Shown in pieces: positions 8,123 through 17,228 of a DNA stretch of 64,000 bases; position 1 is the stretch's first letter, and every line of letters begins with the position of its first letter. Below the pieces are notes generated by a model. It saw only the letters and a program-made list of their open reading frames with translations, was not told the DNA's origin and made no database searches. The stretch is from Asanoa iriomotensis. Lineage in GTDB: Bacteria; Actinomycetota; Actinomycetes; Mycobacteriales; Micromonosporaceae. The position numbers and the translations under genes are program-made. Where the stretch lies: NCBI RefSeq assembly GCF_016862515.1, contig NZ_BONC01000034.1:31020-95019 (forward strand), read 5' to 3'.

Positions 8123-8803
8123 TCATTTCGCGAAAAGGGCCAGGTAGATCGCGACGTGGTGGCAGATCGCCGCGATCAGCGTGCACGCGTGGAAGAACTC
8201 GTGGTGGCCGAACACGGTCGGCCAGGGGTTGGGGCGGCGCAGGGCATAGAACACGGCGCCGACGGTGTACGCGAGCCCGCCCGCGAGCAGCAGCAGGACG
8301 CAGGCCACCCCGCCGTTGCGGAGGATGTCGGGGATGACGGCCAGGGCGACCCAGCCGAGCGCGAGATAGAGGGGCGCGGACAGCCACCGCGACCCGTGCG
8401 GTCTTAAAAGCTTCAGTGTCACCCCGCCGATGGCACCGGCCCAGACGATGCCGAGGATGATCGTCGCCGTGCGCGTCGGCAGCAGGAGCACGGCGAACGG
8501 GGTGTACGTGCCGGCGATGAAGATGAAGATCATCGAGTGGTCGAGCCGGCGCATGACCTGGTAGCCGCGCTCGGACCACACCCGACGGTGATACAACGCG
8601 CTGGTGCCGAAGAGCGCACACACGGTGACGCTGTAGACGACACAGCTGACGAACGGGGACCATCCGGGCCGCGTCGCCGCGATCGCGCAGAGCACGACAC
8701 CGGCCACGACCGCGACGAAGAAGGCGTACGCGTGGAGCCAACCACGCATCCGCGGCTTGCCGAGGTCGACCGGCCGCATCCGGGATCGGGTGGACGTGGT
8801 CAC
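8123..8803 (-). CDS. trhA: TrhA / hemolysin III family membrane protein
   Basis: The 226 residues form seven predicted transmembrane helices. The family's putative zinc ligands are visible: the early SALYHR histidine, the RLDHSMIF motif, and the C-terminal HHEFFHACTLIAAICHH cluster. This is the PAQR-like fold also called YqfA or hemolysin III. Members have been linked to membrane energetics and lipid homeostasis, not to true hemolysis. The gene stands alone, divergent from pxpB. Confidence 0.88.
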   Translation of the reverse strand: MTTSTRSRMRPVDLGKPRMRGWLHAYAFFVAVVAGVVLCAIAATRPGWSPFVSCVVYSVTVCALFGTSALYHRRVWSERGYQVMRRLDHSMIFIFIAGTYTPFAVLLLPTRTATIILGIVWAGAIGGVTLKLLRPHGSRWLSAPLYLALGWVALAVIPDILRNGGVACVLLLLAGGLAYTVGAVFYALRRPNPWPTVFGHHEFFHACTLIAAICHHVAIYLALFAK

Positions 8804-8894
8804 CGGATCAGGCTACCGACCTGCACTGGGAGGAGTCTGCAAGTCCGCGCGACCGCGGGTGTGAAGCAGCGCACCAGCCGTCGACAATGGAGCC

Positions 8895-9497
8895 GTGCGC
8901 ATCCACCCGGTCGGCGCGACCGCCCTCCTGATCGAGTGCCCGGCCGACGAGGTCGAGGCGTGGCGGGCCGAGCTGTGGCGGCGCCGTTCGGCGGGCTCAC
9001 TGAGCGTGGCGGAGATCGTGCCCGGGGCGCGGACCGTGCTGCTGGACGGCGTCGACCCGCTCGCGGCCGACCTGATCATGAGTTGGGCACCACCGCCGGC
9101 TGTCGGCGCCGCGTCGGGCGACCTGGTCGAGATACCTACGGTGTACGACGGCCCTGACCTGTCGTCCGTCGCCGCGCTGTGGTCGCTGCCCGTACCCGCG
9201 GTGATCTCGCGCCTGGCTTCGACGACCTTTCGGGTGGCGTTCTGCGGCTTCGCTCCCGGTTTCGGCTACCTGACCGGCCTGCCCGCCGCGTTGTCGGTGC
9301 CCCGGCTCGCCACACCGCGGACCTCCGTGCCGCCCGGGTCCGTCGGGCTCGCCGGGCCGTACGCCGGGATCTATCCGACCGCCTCGCCCGGTGGTTGGCA
9401 GCTCGTCGGGCGCACGTCGGTGACCTTGTTCGACGTCTCGCGGGATCCGCCCGCGCTGCTAGTGCCCGGCACGGTCGTGCGGCTGGTGGCGGCGTGA
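8895..9497 (+). CDS. pxpB: 5-oxoprolinase subunit PxpB
   Basis: PxpB works with PxpC and PxpA to hydrolyse 5-oxoproline (pyroglutamate) to glutamate with ATP, clearing a spontaneous glutamine breakdown product. The 200-residue protein contains the KipI-family signature with GFAPGFGYLTGLP and the later AGPYAGIYP segment. The three genes form one operon: the PxpB stop overlaps the PxpC start (GTGA), and PxpC overlaps PxpA by 17 bases. The order pxpB-pxpC-pxpA supports the assignment. Confidence 0.92.
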   Translation: MRIHPVGATALLIECPADEVEAWRAELWRRRSAGSLSVAEIVPGARTVLLDGVDPLAADLIMSWAPPPAVGAASGDLVEIPTVYDGPDLSSVAALWSLPVPAVISRLASTTFRVAFCGFAPGFGYLTGLPAALSVPRLATPRTSVPPGSVGLAGPYAGIYPTASPGGWQLVGRTSVTLFDVSRDPPALLVPGTVVRLVAA

Positions 9498-10387
9498 ACC
9501 GGGTGCTGGAGATCGTCCGGGCCGGCGCGTTGACCACGGTGCAGGACCTCGGGCGCCCCGGGTACGCGCATCTCGGCGTGCCGCGGTCCGGCGCGCTCGA
9601 CGGTCCGGCGTTGCGCCGGGCCAACGCGCTGGTCGGCAACCCCGAGGACGCCGCGGGGCTGGAGACCACGTTGACCGGGTGCGGGTTCCGGCTGCCGACC
9701 GGCGGCCTGGTCGCGGTGTGTGGCGCGGTCGCCCGGGTCAGGGTCGACGGGGTGGAGGCGCCGTCGGACGCAGCGGTCGAGGTGCCGGCCGGCGGGTTGG
9801 TCGACGTAGGGCGGGCGACCGACGGGGTGCGCTCGTACGTAGCCGTCGGCGGTGGCCTCGCGGTGCCGCCGGTGCTCGGCAGCCGGTCGACCGACACGCT
9901 TTCCGGGCTCGGCCCGGCACGCCTCCGCGACGGCGACCGCCTCCCACTCGGCGCCGCTGACGCGGCGTCAGGACTCGCCGCCGCTGACGCGGCGTTAGGA
10001 ACGGTCCGTTCCTATACGGAAAGCGTTAGGAACGGACCGTTCCTTTCACTGGCGGTGCGGCTCGGGCCGCGGGACGGTTGGTTCACCGCCTCGGCGGTCG
10101 CGACGCTGCTGAGCACGCCGTACACCGTGAGCCCGCAGAGCAACCGGGTCGGTGCGCGGCTGGCCGGCGCGGCCCTGACCCGCGCGGACGCCTTCGCCGG
10201 CGAGCTGCCCAGCGAGGGTGTCGTGCTGGGCGCGGTGCAGGTGCCGGCCGACGGCCAGCCGCTGGTGTTCCTGGCCGACCACCCCACCACCGGCGGATAT
10301 CCGGTGATCGCCGTGGTCACCGACGTAACCGCCCTGGCACAGGCCCGTCCGGGCAGTACCGTCAGATTTCATGGACCTGAACGCTGA
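9494..10387 (+). CDS. pxpC: 5-oxoprolinase subunit PxpC
   Basis: Biotin-dependent-carboxyltransferase-like (KipA-type) subunit of 297 residues, starting at GTG 9494 overlapping the pxpB stop. Family features are TTVQDLGRPGYAHLGVPRSGALD near the N-terminus (residues about 14-36) and the C-terminal ADHPTTGGYPVIAVV block. Between about residues 153 and 184 there is an Ala-rich and then TVRSYTES-containing segment encoded by direct repeats and palindromes; this looks like an insertion between the two halves of the domain. The frame remains open, so the protein is probably still functional. Confidence 0.9.
   Translation: MNRVLEIVRAGALTTVQDLGRPGYAHLGVPRSGALDGPALRRANALVGNPEDAAGLETTLTGCGFRLPTGGLVAVCGAVARVRVDGVEAPSDAAVEVPAGGLVDVGRATDGVRSYVAVGGGLAVPPVLGSRSTDTLSGLGPARLRDGDRLPLGAADAASGLAAADAALGTVRSYTESVRNGPFLSLAVRLGPRDGWFTASAVATLLSTPYTVSPQSNRVGARLAGAALTRADAFAGELPSEGVVLGAVQVPADGQPLVFLADHPTTGGYPVIAVVTDVTALAQARPGSTVRFHGPER
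9953..10044. repeat. Palindromic and direct repeats inserted in pxpC
   Basis: GCCGCTGACGCGGCGT occurs at 9953-9968 and again at 9980-9995. Two 17-bp near-perfect palindromes follow: AGGAACGGTCCGTTCCT (9997-10013) and AGGAACGGACCGTTCCT (10028-10044), 31 bp apart and differing only at the centre. Each is preceded by GCGTT. They are translated in frame. The pattern resembles a REP-like or small mobile palindromic element. Confidence 0.75.
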
Positions 10388-11126
10388 TCTCGCCGAGGGC
10401 TTCGGCATCTGGCGGCTGGGCGACGACGACGCGCTGCTCGACGTGATCACGTCGGCCAACGTCGCGTGCGGCTTCCACGGCGGCGACCCGGCCACGATGC
10501 GCCGGGTGTGTGCCACCGCGGCGGCCCGCGGCGTGGCGATCGGCGCCCAGGTCAGCTACCGGGACCTGGTCGGCTTCGGCCGGCGGCGGATCGACTACGC
10601 GTTCGACGAGCTGCGCGACGACGTGATCTACCAGATCGGCGCGTTGGACGGGTTCTGCCGGGTGGCCGGCAAGTCGGTGCGGTACGTGAAGCCGCACGGC
10701 GCCCTCTACAACGTCGCCGCGGTGGACGAGGCCCAGGCGGCGGCGGTGGTCGCGGCCGTGCGCGACTACGACCGGTCGCTGCCGCTGGTCTGCTCGCCGG
10801 GGTCGACGCTGGCAGAGCTGGCGGTCGGGGCCGGGTTGACCGTGGTGGCGGAGGGTTTCGCGGACCGGGCGTACGAGCCGGACGGCCGCCTGGTGTCGCG
10901 CTCGCAGCCGGGCGCGGTGATCGACGACCCGTCGGCGGTGGCTGAGCGGGCACTGCGGCTGGCCCGCGAGGGCACCGTGACGGCGGTCGACGGCTCGGTC
11001 ATCCCGGTCCGGGTCTCCTCGATCTGCCTGCACAGCGACACGCCGGGCGCGGCGGAACTGGCCCGCCGCATCCGCGACGCCCTGACCGGCGCCGGCGTCC
11101 CGCTGACCCCCTTCGCGGGCGCCTGA
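10371..11126 (+). CDS. pxpA: 5-oxoprolinase subunit PxpA (LamB/YcsF family)
   Basis: The 251 residues start MDLNADLAEGFG, the conserved N-terminus of the LamB/YcsF family, followed by ITSANVACGFHGGDP and the YVKPHGALYN motif; these carry the His and Asp residues thought to handle the oxoproline ring. The ATG lies 17 bases inside pxpC. This is the last gene of the operon, and the next gene is convergent and ends 10 bases away. Confidence 0.93.
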   Translation: MDLNADLAEGFGIWRLGDDDALLDVITSANVACGFHGGDPATMRRVCATAAARGVAIGAQVSYRDLVGFGRRRIDYAFDELRDDVIYQIGALDGFCRVAGKSVRYVKPHGALYNVAAVDEAQAAAVVAAVRDYDRSLPLVCSPGSTLAELAVGAGLTVVAEGFADRAYEPDGRLVSRSQPGAVIDDPSAVAERALRLAREGTVTAVDGSVIPVRVSSICLHSDTPGAAELARRIRDALTGAGVPLTPFAGA

Positions 11127-11136
11127 CCCTCGGTCC

Positions 11137-12957
11137 TCAGCCTTCGTCGAGGCCGCGCAGCACCAGCGCGACGCGGTTCTGGCCGTCGGTGGTGACCTTG
11201 ATCGGGACGCCCCAGTCCTGGCGGGTCAGGTGGCAGGCGGCGTGTTCGGCCTCGGCGTCGCAGGTGGCCGCCTGGGCCACCACCTGCAGGACCCCGCCCT
11301 CGATGCCCTCGGCGATCACCAGGCGGCGGCGCAGGTCGGTGGTGGTGCCCTCGCCCTCCAGCAGCAGCTCCGGCGGTGAGGCGGAGACGACGAGCCGGGT
11401 CGACGGGCCGAACGACTCGTCGAGCTTCTGCCCGGGCGCGGGGGTGAAGATCACGTCGAGCGTGACCTCGCCGGCGGCGACCGTCGTGGGCGGGCGCTCG
11501 GTGCGGTGCCGGGTGCCGGGTGCGGTCGACGCGCTCGCCGTCGCCAGCGCGGTCAACCGGTGCCCGGCCGACTCGACCACGAGCACGGTGCCGTCGGCGG
11601 TGACGGCGATATCGCTGGGCTCCGCGAGCCCGTCGGCCACGGTCTCGACGGAGTCGCTGACGGGGTCGTACCTGCGCACCGCGCCGTTGTAGGTGTCGGC
11701 GACGAGCACGGACCCGTCGGCCAGCGCGTGGACACCGAGCGGGTGCTGGAAGAGCGCCTGGTCGGCAGGCCCGTCCATGTGGCCGAAGTCGAAGAGCCCC
11801 TGGCCGACCGCGGTGTGCATCGCGTCGTCCTCGACGTAGCGCAGCGCGCTGGTCTCGCTGTCGGCGATCCAGAGCCGCTTGCCGTCGAGCGAGGCGTCGA
11901 GGCCGGAGGGCTGCGCCATCCAGATGTCGGGCAGGGTCCCGTCGCGCAGCGCCTCGACGGTGGTGCCGGCGTAGACGCCGGTGGTGCGCTTGATCGGGTC
12001 GTACCACCAGAGCTGGTGGATGCCGGCCATCGCGATGATCACCTGGCCGTCGTACCAGGCCACGTCCCACGGCGAGGAAAGGTCGCTGGCCAGGGCGTCG
12101 TGCGCGTGGTCGTCGGGCGTCGACCGCCACTGCCGCCCGGTGCCCGCGATGGTGTGCGTCTCGCCGGTGGCCAGGTGCAGCCCCCGCAGCAGGTGGTTGA
12201 CGGTGTCGGCGACGACGATGTCGTACCCGACGGCCTCGGCGATCTCGGCGGGCAGCAGACAGAGCCCCTGCGGCTCGGCGAACTCGGCCTTGTCCGGCCC
12301 GCCGTCGGCGCGCCCTCGGGTGCCGCTGCCGATCCGCCGGATCTCCGTTTCGGCGTCCGGCGCGAGCTCGACGATCGAGTGCCGCGCGGAGTCGGAGACC
12401 AGCAGGTTGCCGTCGGGCAGGACGACGACCTTGCCGGGGAAGCGCAGCGCGGTGTCGGCGGGCGCGGGGGCGACATAGGGCCCGTCGCCGCGGTGCAGGG
12501 TCCCCTTGGCCTCGTGGGTGGCGACCAGCTCGTCGATCAGCCGGCCGAGCCCTTCGGCGTGGCCCTCACCGGCCATGGTGGCGACGACGTACCCCTCGGG
12601 GTCGACGACGGTGAGCGTCGGCCACGCCTTGGCGGCGTACTGGTCCCAGGTGATCAGCTCCGGGTCGTCGAGCACGGGGTGGTCGACCTCGTAGCGCTCG
12701 ACGGCGGCCCGCAGCGCCTCGGGATCACGCTCGTGCTCGAACTTCGGCGAGTGCACCCCGACGACGACCAGCACGTCGCCATATTTCTCCTCGAGCGGCC
12801 GCAGCTCGTCGAGCACGTGGAGGCAGTTGATGCAGCAGAAGGTCCAGAAGTCGAGCAGGACGATCTTGCCGCGCAGATCGCCGATCGACAGGGCCTTGCC
12901 GCCGGTGTTGAGCCAGCCACGCCCCTTGAGCTGAGGCGCCCGCACGCGAGGAGTCAC
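11137..12957 (-). CDS. Thioredoxin-like plus NHL-repeat protein (NHLRC2-like)
   Basis: The protein has 606 residues with no signal peptide. An N-terminal TlpA-like thioredoxin domain (about 1-160) has the redox motif Cys42-Ile-Asn-Cys45 in WTFCCINC. A six-bladed NHL beta-propeller (about 165-470) follows, with repeats such as LLVSDSARHSIVEL and VLVADTYNGAVRRY. A C-terminal beta-sandwich-like tail (about 490-606) completes it. The same architecture is found in NHLRC2 proteins of animals and bacteria; the substrate is unknown. It starts at GTG 12957 and lies directly downstream of the acyl-CoA dehydrogenase (19-base gap), so co-transcription is likely. Confidence 0.88.
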   Translation of the reverse strand: MTPRVRAPQLKGRGWLNTGGKALSIGDLRGKIVLLDFWTFCCINCLHVLDELRPLEEKYGDVLVVVGVHSPKFEHERDPEALRAAVERYEVDHPVLDDPELITWDQYAAKAWPTLTVVDPEGYVVATMAGEGHAEGLGRLIDELVATHEAKGTLHRGDGPYVAPAPADTALRFPGKVVVLPDGNLLVSDSARHSIVELAPDAETEIRRIGSGTRGRADGGPDKAEFAEPQGLCLLPAEIAEAVGYDIVVADTVNHLLRGLHLATGETHTIAGTGRQWRSTPDDHAHDALASDLSSPWDVAWYDGQVIIAMAGIHQLWWYDPIKRTTGVYAGTTVEALRDGTLPDIWMAQPSGLDASLDGKRLWIADSETSALRYVEDDAMHTAVGQGLFDFGHMDGPADQALFQHPLGVHALADGSVLVADTYNGAVRRYDPVSDSVETVADGLAEPSDIAVTADGTVLVVESAGHRLTALATASASTAPGTRHRTERPPTTVAAGEVTLDVIFTPAPGQKLDESFGPSTRLVVSASPPELLLEGEGTTTDLRRRLVIAEGIEGGVLQVVAQAATCDAEAEHAACHLTRQDWGVPIKVTTDGQNRVALVLRGLDEG

Positions 12958-12976
12958 CCGCCAATCCTGCCAGCCT

Positions 12977-14818
12977 TCAGAACGCCTCTTCCGGGAGGTC
13001 CATCAGGTCCAGGGTGGTGGCTTCGATGATGCGGCGGTCGGCGCCCAGGCGGGGCAGGACCTCGCGGGCGAAGAAGCGGGCCGCGGCCACCTTGCCCGCG
13101 TAGAAGGCGTCCGGGCCCTCCGCCAGCTTGCGCAGCGCGACGTCCGCCTGCCGCTGCAGGAGCCAGCCCACGATCAGGTCGCCCATCGCCAGCAGGAAGC
13201 GGCGGCTCGTCAGGCCCACCTTGTAGATCGCGCGCGGGTCGGTCGCGGCCTCACCGAGCCAGCCCGTCATCACCCCGAGCATCGCCTGGGTCTCCGCCAG
13301 GGCCTTGCCCAGCGCGACCCGCTCCTCCTTGAGCTGGCCGTTGCCGCCCTCGGACTCGATGAACTGCTGGATCTCGCCCGCCACGGCCAGGAGCGCGCGG
13401 CCCTGGTCCTTGACGATCTTGCGGAAGACCAGGTCCAGGCTCTGGATCGCGGTCGTACCCTCGTACAGGGTGTCGATCTTTGCGTCGCGGACGTACTGCT
13501 CCAGCGGGTAGTCCTGCAGGAAGCCCGAACCACCGAAGGTTTGGAGGGACTCCGAGCCGAGCAGCTCGTAAGCCCGCTCCGAGCCGAGACCCTTCACGAT
13601 CGGCAGCAGGAAGTCGTTGACCCGCTTGGCCAGCTGCTCGGCCGAGGCGTCGCCGGCGTGCGCGGCCAGCTTGATCTTGTCCTGCCAGCTCGCCGTGTAG
13701 ACCACCAGGGCGCGCATGCCCTCCGCATAGGACTTCTGCAGCATCAGCGAACGGCGTACGTCCGGGTGGTGGGCGATCGTCACCCGCGGCGCGCCCTTGT
13801 CGCCCTGCCGCAGCAGGTCGGCGCCCTGCACCCGGGACTTCGCGTACTCCAGCGCGTTCAGGTAGCCCGTCGACAGGGTGGCGATCGCCTTCGTGCCGAC
13901 CATCATCCGCGCGTACTCGATGATCAGGAACATCTGCCTGATGCCCTCGTGCACGTCGCCCATCAGCCAGCCCTTGGCCGGGACGCCGTGCTCACCGAAG
14001 GTCAGCTCGCAGGTGTTGGAGACCTTGATGCCCATCTTGTGCTCGACGTTGGTCGCGAACACGCCGTTGCGCTCGCCCAGCTCGCCGGTCTCCTCGTCGA
14101 AGTGGAACTTCGGCACGACGAACAGCGACAGGCCCTTGGTGCCCGGCCCACCGGCGCCCTCGACACCGACCGGCCGGGCGAGCACGTAGTGGACGATGTT
14201 GTCCGCGAGGTCGTGCTCGCCCGAGGTGATGAACCGCTTCACGCCCTCGATGTGCCACGAGCCGTCGGGCTGCGGGACCGCCCGCGTGCGACCGGCGCCG
14301 ACGTCCGAACCCGCGTCGGGCTCGGTGAGCACCATGGTCGACGCCCAGCCCTTCTCGATGAACAGCTCGGCCCACTTCTGCTGCCGTGCGGTGCCCTCGC
14401 GGTGCAGCGTGGTCGCGAACGACGGACCGGACGCGTACATCCAGATCGGCGCGTTGGAGCCGAGGATCAGCTCGGCCAGCGACCACCACAGGGCGCGCGG
14501 CGCCGACGTGCCGCCGAGCTCCGCCGGCAGGTCAAGGCGCCAGAACTCGGCGTCCATGAAGCGGTGGTACGAGCGGCGGAAGGCCTCGGGCAGCGGCGCG
14601 CTGTGGGTCGCCGGGTCGAACACCGGCGGGTTGCGGTCGCTGTCGGCGTAGCTCGCGGCGAGGTCCTCGCGGGCGAACCGGTCCAGCTCGACCATGAAGT
14701 TGCGGGCGGTGTCGACGTCGACGTCGGCGAACGGGGCCTGACCGAGGACCTGGTCGGCGCCGAACACCTCGAAGAGGTTGAACTCGATGTCGCGCAGGTT
14801 GCTCTTGTAGTGCGTCAT
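12977..14818 (-). CDS. Acyl-CoA dehydrogenase (FadE type) with C-terminal extension
   Basis: This FAD enzyme introduces the trans-2 double bond in fatty acyl-CoA beta-oxidation and passes electrons to ETF. Of 613 residues, the classic core covers about 60-465: the FAD-binding [11 protein letters not shown] segment (about 165-175), the [10 protein letters not shown] segment, and the catalytic base Glu453 in [10 protein letters not shown]. The extra C-terminal helical domain (about 470-613) is typical of the long actinobacterial FadE group. Two copies of a TACTNNNNRGTA-type palindrome lie 30-70 bases upstream; the same sequence precedes the EtfD-like gene at 41370, which fits ETF reoxidation. 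Confidence 0.92.
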   Translation of the reverse strand: MTHYKSNLRDIEFNLFEVFGADQVLGQAPFADVDVDTARNFMVELDRFAREDLAASYADSDRNPPVFDPATHSAPLPEAFRRSYHRFMDAEFWRLDLPAELGGTSAPRALWWSLAELILGSNAPIWMYASGPSFATTLHREGTARQQKWAELFIEKGWASTMVLTEPDAGSDVGAGRTRAVPQPDGSWHIEGVKRFITSGEHDLADNIVHYVLARPVGVEGAGGPGTKGLSLFVVPKFHFDEETGELGERNGVFATNVEHKMGIKVSNTCELTFGEHGVPAKGWLMGDVHEGIRQMFLIIEYARMMVGTKAIATLSTGYLNALEYAKSRVQGADLLRQGDKGAPRVTIAHHPDVRRSLMLQKSYAEGMRALVVYTASWQDKIKLAAHAGDASAEQLAKRVNDFLLPIVKGLGSERAYELLGSESLQTFGGSGFLQDYPLEQYVRDAKIDTLYEGTTAIQSLDLVFRKIVKDQGRALLAVAGEIQQFIESEGGNGQLKEERVALGKALAETQAMLGVMTGWLGEAATDPRAIYKVGLTSRRFLLAMGDLIVGWLLQRQADVALRKLAEGPDAFYAGKVAAARFFAREVLPRLGADRRIIEATTLDLMDLPEEAF

Positions 14819-14847
14819 GTGCCTGGGTTCCCCGATCCGGCGACAGT

Positions 14848-14885
14848 GGTTACTAGGCGGTAACCAAGGTTATTACCCGCGAGTA
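14848..14885. promoter_or_regulatory. Palindromic operator pair upstream of the acyl-CoA dehydrogenase
   Basis: GGTTACTAGGCGGTAACC (14848-14865) has perfect GGTTAC/GTAACC arms. A second, weaker copy TACCCGCGAGTA (14874-14885, reverse orientation TACTNNNNGGTA) follows. The first shares 14 of 16 bases with GTTACTAGTCAGTAAC at 41423-41438 upstream of the EtfD-like gene. A TetR-family fatty-acid regulator is the natural candidate; none is encoded nearby. Confidence 0.65.
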
Positions 14886-15087
14886 GAACTCACAAAGAGG
14901 CACAGCCGGTGACCGGTGCCACAGTACTTCGCAAGTGGCGTCCCATTTGAAACGCTTTATTCGCTTATGGGGGTCAATATCGGGTGGAAGTCAAGTCGGC
15001 GCGCCGACAATCGCGTCACCGTAGCCGGCCGGAGGTCGTTTGGTGGTTACCCGCGCCCGCAGGGCGCACGGACGCAGGAGGACCCCG

Positions 15088-15222
15088 ATGACTCTCGCCC
15101 ATCTCGCTGCCCTGCTGCTCAACCCGCGTGCCGGCTACGTCGGCCGGCACCGCGCACCCGACGCCGACCGCGTTGTCGCCACGGCCCGGGTGCCGCGCCT
15201 GGTGACCGTCAAACAGCCCTGA
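15088..15222 (+). CDS. Hypothetical small basic protein, 44 aa
   Basis: A near-ideal AGGAGG lies six bases before the ATG. The protein starts MTLAHLAALLLNPRAGYVG and continues Arg/Val-rich, ending in VTVKQP. There is a short hydrophobic stretch (about residues 4-11), too short for a full membrane span. It ends six bases before the convergent phosphatase gene. No family is recognised. The ribosome site and the sense codon pattern are the only support. Confidence 0.45.
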   Translation: MTLAHLAALLLNPRAGYVGRHRAPDADRVVATARVPRLVTVKQP

Positions 15223-15228
15223 AGAGCG

Positions 15229-16350
15229 CTATTCGCTGCCAACTTCCCAGCTGGGGACGCTGGCGGTGGTGACGGGGCGCGCACCGGCGTACTCCATGAG
15301 GACGACCGCGATGTCGTCGTCGAGCCGGCCGTGCACCCACTCGACCAGCGCCGTCTCCAGTGAGGCCAGCCCGTCGCCGACCGTGCCGTGGCCGAGCAGC
15401 CGCCACGCGCGGTCGGCGATCGGGAAGAACTCGCCCTCCCGGCGTGCCTCGCCCAGGCCGTCGGTGAACAGCAACAACCGGTCCCCCGGCTCGAGCCGCT
15501 CGACCCGCGGGCGGACCACCGGCATGAAACCCAGCGGCGGCGCCGGCGCCGGCGGCTCCAGCGGGATCACCTCGCCGCGCCGGAGCAGCAGCGGCGCCGG
15601 GTGCCCACAGTTGACGATCGTCAGCGTGCCGCCGCGCTCCTCGACCATCGCCGCGGTGACGAAGTCCTCGTCGCCCACGCTGCGCGCGACGGCCCGGTCC
15701 AGGTCGGCGACGATCGCGCGCAGGTCCGCCCGCTCGTAGGCCACGTGCCGGTAGGAGCCGAGCACGATGCTCGCGGTGCGCACGGCGTCGAGGCCCTTTC
15801 CGCGCACGTCGCCGATGATGATCCGCACGCCGTACGGCGTATCCAGGCACTCGTAGAGGTCGCCGCCGATCTCCGCCGTCGCCGTGGCCGAGATGTACCG
15901 GCCCGCGACCTGCAGCGAGCCGATCTGCGGCCCGATCGGGCGCAGCACCGCCTGCTGGGCCACCTGGGCCAGTTTGGAGAGTTCCGCGATCCGGGCCGCC
16001 TGGCGCTCCCGGATCACCGCGACCACGGCGGCGATCGCGGTCGCCAGCGCGACGCCGGCGACGTTGACCCCCGTGGAGATCGTCACGCCACGGGCGGCGA
16101 GGGCGAAGGCGATGCCGACGACCGTGGCGAGCACGCCGATCGTGAGCACCATCCGCCAGGAGGCGAACGCCGCCGCGAGGAACGGGGCGGCCGCGACCAG
16201 ACCGACGTAGTTGGCGCTGGAGCCGTCCGCGATCTCCACTGCGGACACGATCGCGAGCAGCACGAGGGCCGCGCCGAGGCCGGCGCGGGAACCAGGGCTG
16301 AGCGGGCGACGGCCCGGCGGGCGAAAGTGCATGGGTACGCGGAACAGCAT
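15229..16350 (-). CDS. Membrane-bound RsbU/SpoIIE-type PP2C serine phosphatase
   Basis: Such phosphatases dephosphorylate anti-sigma-factor antagonists or related switch proteins. The N-terminal third (about residues 20-130) has about four hydrophobic helices; a short coiled linker (RERQAARIAELSKLAQ) precedes the PPM-type catalytic domain with EIGGDLYE, IIIGDVRGKGLDA, NCGHPAPLLL, LLFTDGL and the final DDDIAVVLM motif, which hold the metal-binding Asp residues. Partner anti-sigma or STAS genes are not adjacent. The start is uncertain: ATG 16350 is used, but the frame is open to ATG 16395, and neither has a good ribosome site. Confidence 0.85.
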   Translation of the reverse strand: MLFRVPMHFRPPGRRPLSPGSRAGLGAALVLLAIVSAVEIADGSSANYVGLVAAAPFLAAAFASWRMVLTIGVLATVVGIAFALAARGVTISTGVNVAGVALATAIAAVVAVIRERQAARIAELSKLAQVAQQAVLRPIGPQIGSLQVAGRYISATATAEIGGDLYECLDTPYGVRIIIGDVRGKGLDAVRTASIVLGSYRHVAYERADLRAIVADLDRAVARSVGDEDFVTAAMVEERGGTLTIVNCGHPAPLLLRRGEVIPLEPPAPAPPLGFMPVVRPRVERLEPGDRLLLFTDGLGEARREGEFFPIADRAWRLLGHGTVGDGLASLETALVEWVHGRLDDDIAVVLMEYAGARPVTTASVPSWEVGSE

Positions 16351-16423
16351 GCCTGATGGACGTGCGGTACAGAACGAAGTTGGCCCCTCGGCCATCCGGT
16401 TCTGACCAACCCGGCCGGTTCCG

Positions 16424-17071
16424 TCAGTTGTCGAGGACGTCGTACTTGACGGTCAACTCGCCCTGACTCAGGCTCGCGATCGCGCGGAACGCGGCACGGG
16501 ACAGGTCGATGCACCGGCCTTCGACGAACGGGCCCCGGTCGTTGATCCGGACCACCACGGACTTGCCGTTGCTCGGGTTGGTCACCCGTACGCGCGTGTT
16601 GAACGGCAGTGTCTTGTGCGCCGCAGTGAGCGCCTCCGGGTCGAACACCTCGCCGTTGGCGGTCATCTGCCCCTCGTCGTAGTACGACGCGCCGCAGGTG
16701 CCGCTGCTGACCACGGTGCCGCCGGTGGCCGGCTTGCTGGTGGTCCTGGCCGGGGTCGGCTTCTTGGTGCTCGGGGAGCGGACGGCGCCGCGGGAGGCGT
16801 GCTCGGGCGAGCGGCTCGGCGTTGCCGTGGGTTTGGGCTTCGCGGTTGCCGAGGGGGTTGCCGTCACTGTGGGTGATGGCGCTTCCGCTGTCGGTGTCGC
16901 GTCGGTCGATTGTGGAAAATCGATCCGGCCGACCGTCGACGCGGCCTTCTCCTCGGTCAGCTTGAATGCACCGAAAGCGCCACTGACCAGCAGCGCCAGC
17001 ACGACGACCGCGGTCGCGACCGGTCCGAACAGCGAGGCTGTCGCCGGTCGCCTGGTATGCCTACCCGCCAC
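16424..17071 (-). CDS. RlpA-like double-psi beta-barrel wall protein
   Basis: The 215-residue protein has a basic N-terminus, one transmembrane or signal segment (about residues 17-36), a Thr/Pro/Ser-rich spacer (about 50-120) and a C-terminal double-psi beta-barrel (about 125-215). The barrel carries ASYY, TANGEVFD and the VVRINDRGPFVEGRCIDLS motif with the Asp-Arg pair seen in RlpA lytic transglycosylases and expansin-like wall binders. It probably acts on or binds peptidoglycan outside the membrane. It stands alone, just upstream of the RsbU-type phosphatase on the same strand. Confidence 0.85.
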   Translation of the reverse strand: MAGRHTRRPATASLFGPVATAVVVLALLVSGAFGAFKLTEEKAASTVGRIDFPQSTDATPTAEAPSPTVTATPSATAKPKPTATPSRSPEHASRGAVRSPSTKKPTPARTTSKPATGGTVVSSGTCGASYYDEGQMTANGEVFDPEALTAAHKTLPFNTRVRVTNPSNGKSVVVRINDRGPFVEGRCIDLSRAAFRAIASLSQGELTVKYDVLDN

Positions 17072-17228
17072 GATCTCGGGCTCCTCTCACCGGGGGTGAA
17101 CCGTTGCGGACGCTACCGAGCGTCGTACGTCGGATGTCAACGTGATCATTGGCTTTCGCCCGAATATGGACGGAAACGTTCAACCGATCGACTGACCCCG
17201 CGCTGGTCCGTGCGTCCCGGTGTGCAGG

